A stretch of DNA of 64,000 nt, taken from positions 1,417,413 to 1,481,412 of the forward strand of contig CALYLW010000136.1 in assembly GCA_944989445.1 (NCBI GenBank), in the 5' to 3' direction. The notes beneath the pieces were generated by a model that saw only the letters and a list, made by a program, of their open reading frames with translations, did no database searches and was not told the origin of the DNA. Position numbers and translations under genes: made by a program. This DNA comes from Ampullaceana balthica (Eukaryota; Mollusca; Gastropoda; Lymnaeidae). Within the stretch, counting starts at the first letter, position 1. Each line of letters begins with the position of its first letter. Of this stretch, positions 61,057 to 64,000 are shown in pieces.

Positions 61057-61096
61057 ATGGTATATTTGGGTTTTCTTGTGGCTGTCGCTCTTTCAT
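61057..61096 (+). CDS. Gene D exon 1: signal peptide (gene continues beyond window)
   Basis: Encodes MVYLGFLVAVALS, differing from gene B exon 1 by Met to Val at position 8, and ends at a GTAAGC donor in phase 1. CTTTTCAGCAG precedes it at 61036-61046. No second exon is present before the right edge. In gene B the next exon lies beyond the CA repeat, which here begins at about 63985. Confidence 0.65.
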
Positions 61097-61540
61097 GTAA
61101 GCACATACAAAATATATACAATATCTTATAGATATATTTAAAAGCAATAGCTCCTGAATATGGTTGTGGATTACTTTTCCCTCCTTCTTGGAAGATACTT
61201 GAAAGGCACAGACACATTTAAATTGTAACAGGACACAGTTCCTCTTTTCCCTTTTTTTCTTCAATTTATTAAAACAGTTTCAGGAAGTGGCTAATGAGGT
61301 GTCAGATCAACACAAAGACCCATCTATTTCTTGGACAGTCATCTTAATTCTTTGAAATAGGTTAATACAATAAAAGTATTTAAGAATTAAAAAATTTGAC
61401 TCATTATCTTTAAATTTGTGTTTAACTTTCGTAAAATAAAAAGAAATGCAATTGGCGTATTCTTTTTAAAACCCGTCCTCCATGAAAAGTGATTTTCAGA
61501 CGTAACATGACCTTTTCAGTGATATGTTTAGAGTTCAAAA

Positions 61541-63394
61541 GGTGCCATCCATAAAGTATGTCACGCTATTTTTTACCATTTTGACCCCCTCCCCCTGCCA
61601 CAAACTGTCACAAAATCTCGGGACCCCACCCCCTCTCAAAGTACGTCACACTTACGAAATTGTTTTTTAATTAACATCTAATTAAAATATTAAATTTAAT
61701 ACTTAAAATACACTTCACAACTAAACTGTATTAAAACATAAATTTCCCCTTAAAAGTAAGGATGTACCGGATTCAAAATTTTGAAATCCGACCGGAGCTG
61801 AATTTGGCCGGATTTATGAAGTGAAATCCGGCTACATCCTGAATCAGATTTGTTAAAATGGCCGGATTCCAAATTTGCCTGGGCCATTATGAATATATAT
61901 TGAAATTAGGATTCTACAGGCCAGCCAGATTTATGAAGTGAAATTCTGCCGGAGCCGAAGCCAGATTTTTAAAAATAGCCGGATTCCGGATTTGCCGGAG
62001 CTGGAGCCGAAATCCCGTACACCCCCACTTCAAAGAACTATCAGATTATTAAAATGACTTTAATAGTAGAATAGTTAATTGTTAAGAGTTGTCACAGTTA
62101 TTCAATGACACAGTAACTCAATCAAGGAATAATTTTAAAACAAAACTTTCAAAAATTAGACTTGATAATTATATAATACACATAATTTAACTGCTACCTT
62201 CTCATTTACAATGGTTGAAATCAAGTTTTAGATAATCTTCCGATTATGCATTCTATTGACACAGGATAAGAAGTAGATTAGCGAAACTTGACCTCAACCA
62301 TTTTGTAAATAATAATAAGGAAACAAAATAAAAATTTGACTAAAAAAAGACTAGTTTGACAAATTATGTGACCAACTCTTGTGCTATATTGAATCTGTTT
62401 ATTATGCATGGTCTTATGAATTTTGTTTCATTAAAAAATATTCACTTGACATCATCTTACAACGGTGAATTGAAGTGTTCATCCATAATTACTACGGACA
62501 TCAATCTTTCACGATCATCGTTTCCTGGAAGGATAATTGCAGACAGATCAACTCGTCCTCATCTAGCAACTCAACAGCCTCTGTATGTGCATTTTCTCTT
62601 CTGGCAATAACTGCGATGGGTTCTCTTTGCCTTCTAGAAGCGATTCTCAAAGGACGGATGCGTTTTATCTGAGTTAATTCTTGAACAGTTTGAGTGGGCA
62701 CATTCTCCTGAGCCTGTGTGTTGTCCTGTATGTTTCTTCAATGTTGTTTGTGGGGCAAAATATTAGTGACATACTTTGCAAGGTCGATCAAATAAGCTGG
62801 TAATCATATATGGTTGTACTTTGAAAACTCCTGTTGATCTTGGCATAATGTCATCAAATTTGAGAGATTGTGCTACAAAGAAGGAAGGAAATTTATGAGA
62901 GTCTGCATCTGCTTTTTATGAAGCTTTGAGTCCATCAATTGTTTGGTTGATTGGGATTGGAGGAGGGAAGAATCTTGAAGGTAAAATGTTGAAATATGAG
63001 CTTCGTCTTCGTCGCAACATTTTATGTCCTGATATTTCACAATTTGAGCGAAATATTTGCTGGTGCGAAGAGGATTGTCAAACCATTCCTTATCCTTCGA
63101 TATCAGTCCTGCTGCATACAATTCAGATTTATGAACAACACACTCAGGAGATATGCATTTCATGCTATTTTGACATACAACTAATTCTTATGTTTCAAAA
63201 ATATTTTTAGAATTATTTTTAAAACTATTTAAATTCTACTAAAAATATAAATAAATTAGAAAAAAAATACTAAAAAAAATAATAAATGAGTGACATCACA
63301 CATGGCCTGACCCCCTCCCCCCTGACACAATGCGTCAAACTTTCTTACACCCCCTCCCCCCCCTCGGAGCGTGACATATTTTTTGTACGGCACC
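61541..63394. mobile_element. 1854-bp DNA transposon with GGTGCC ends and AAA target duplication
   Basis: The ends GGTGCCATCCATAAAGTATG and the inverse GTACGGCACC are related to the GGGGCCGTCC MITEs. AAA flanks both sides (61538-61540 and 63395-63397), and segmental copy 1 has the uninterrupted site near 19280. The inside holds a CCGGATT-type element (61760-62030). Minus-strand fragments at 63163-62873 and 62701-62501 (with a Cys/His-containing part, CISPECVVH, and KEWFDNPLRTSK) could be remains of a transposase. None is intact. Confidence 0.6.
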
Positions 63395-64000
63395 AAAGAC
63401 GAGGAAGATGACATTCTTAGAAGAGACGAAAACTTTTAAACACAAATCTTTTCCCCTATTAGCTTTCAAGTAGATTTCATAACACAGGGTCGGATGAACA
63501 CCCCCCCCCTACCTCCCCCTTCCCCCAAACAAATAACAAATTTTAAAAAGGCGCATGTTTTGGGAAAGGTGTTCAAATCCCTTAATCCCTTTTCCACGGC
63601 GGCGAATAAATTGATTTAAAGGATGTGAACATTGTGGGGGCGGGGGGGGGGCATATTATAAGAAGATGCTCACAAAGCTTGGTGCTAATTGTATCAGAAT
63701 GGAAAATATGTGAAATAATTTTTAAAAATACGTGTGTTGTATTGTTTTTTTAAAAGATAAATAGTGTTGTCTACAAACGAAGAGACGGACTCAATTCCAT
63801 GGAAAACAGATTTTTGTCCCCAATTACAAATTCTCTGGCAATTAAACGTTTTCCTTTACAAAATTAACTAATTTATACGTGAACAAATTTCATTTATTTA
63901 TCATTGGCGAATTCTAAAATATAGGTAAATCTCAATTCTTGTATAAAATAAATAAACTATCACACAGCCTTGATTGAATAGCACAAACACACACACACAG

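Larger units (their letters stand above)
58470..64000 (+). repeat. Segmental duplication, copy 2 (gene D promoter and leader exon)
   Basis: Collinear with 16365-19860, beginning around AAAATGTGTAAATCGACAAT. The main difference is the 1854-bp transposon at 61541-63394. The copy continues past the window edge, where the CA repeat starts. Divergence is visible in almost every line, so the duplication is not recent. Confidence 0.75.

Overview
The window is animal nuclear DNA: AT-rich, intron-rich and full of transposon remnants, with long introns, metazoan-type GT-AG splice sites, RTE-like and Tx1-like LINEs, hAT fragments, MITEs and tRNA-derived SINEs. It suggests an invertebrate, most likely a lophotrochozoan and perhaps a gastropod mollusc. 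That placement is an impression from the repeat content and gene style, not a demonstrated match. Only one long open reading frame exists, a LINE ORF. Host genes must be read from short exons, which I joined by splice sites and codon phase.

Host genes, all on the + strand. Gene A (2406-11356) has a signal-peptide exon, four exons each carrying one divergent Ig-like domain, a fifth Ig domain split over two exons, and a probable four-residue terminal exon followed by two AATAAA signals. Gene B (18800-33028) is built almost entirely from micro-exons of 21, 42, 21, 39, 39 and 48 nt between a 40-nt signal exon and a tail exon. Its predicted product is a 118-residue precursor with a signal peptide, a duplicated Gly-rich cassette, an (EF)n stretch and a hydrophobic C-terminus. 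Gene C (55810-57894) is compact and complete: signal exon, 18-nt micro-exon, one Cys-rich Ig-like exon, and a hydrophobic tail exon resembling a GPI-anchor signal. Gene D (61057 to beyond the window) is represented only by its signal exon, nearly identical to that of gene B. All internal coding introns found in A, B and C are phase 1, so cassettes can be added, lost or skipped without a frameshift. The genes therefore look like members of one modular family of secreted or surface proteins.

Layout. 1-2336: repeat remnants and the upstream region of gene A. 2406-11356: gene A, with a hAT derivative in intron 1 and hAT and RTE remnants in intron 3. 11357-16364: intergenic, with a MITE, a 59-bp perfect inverted repeat and a dispersed repeat family. 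16365-19860: first copy of a segmental duplication carrying the gene B promoter and signal exon. 19866-21290: a LINE inside a CA microsatellite. 23388-28484: a direct tandem duplication of about 2.55 kb inside gene B that duplicates a micro-exon. 28738-32456: a foldback element, an RTE-like LINE and a MITE. 32505-33028: last two exons of gene B. 35077-36715: a palindromic MITE, an unrecognised minus-strand coding fragment and a 26-bp minisatellite. 37190-40020: foldback and tandem repeat cluster. 42930-46670: duplicated repeat split by a Tx1-like LINE. 46790-50740: SINE, decayed Lys/Glu-rich pseudogene, degenerate tandem repeats and a small MITE. 50784-53969: a full-length RTE-like LINE with intact 1005-aa ORF and 12-bp target-site duplication, inserted in a decayed paralogue of the 35.3-kb coding fragment. 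55810-57894: gene C. 58470-64000: second copy of the segmental duplication with the start of gene D and a 1.85-kb transposon absent from copy 1.

Limits: exon structures are inferred without transcripts, no database was searched, and repeat boundaries are approximate unless a target-site duplication is stated.
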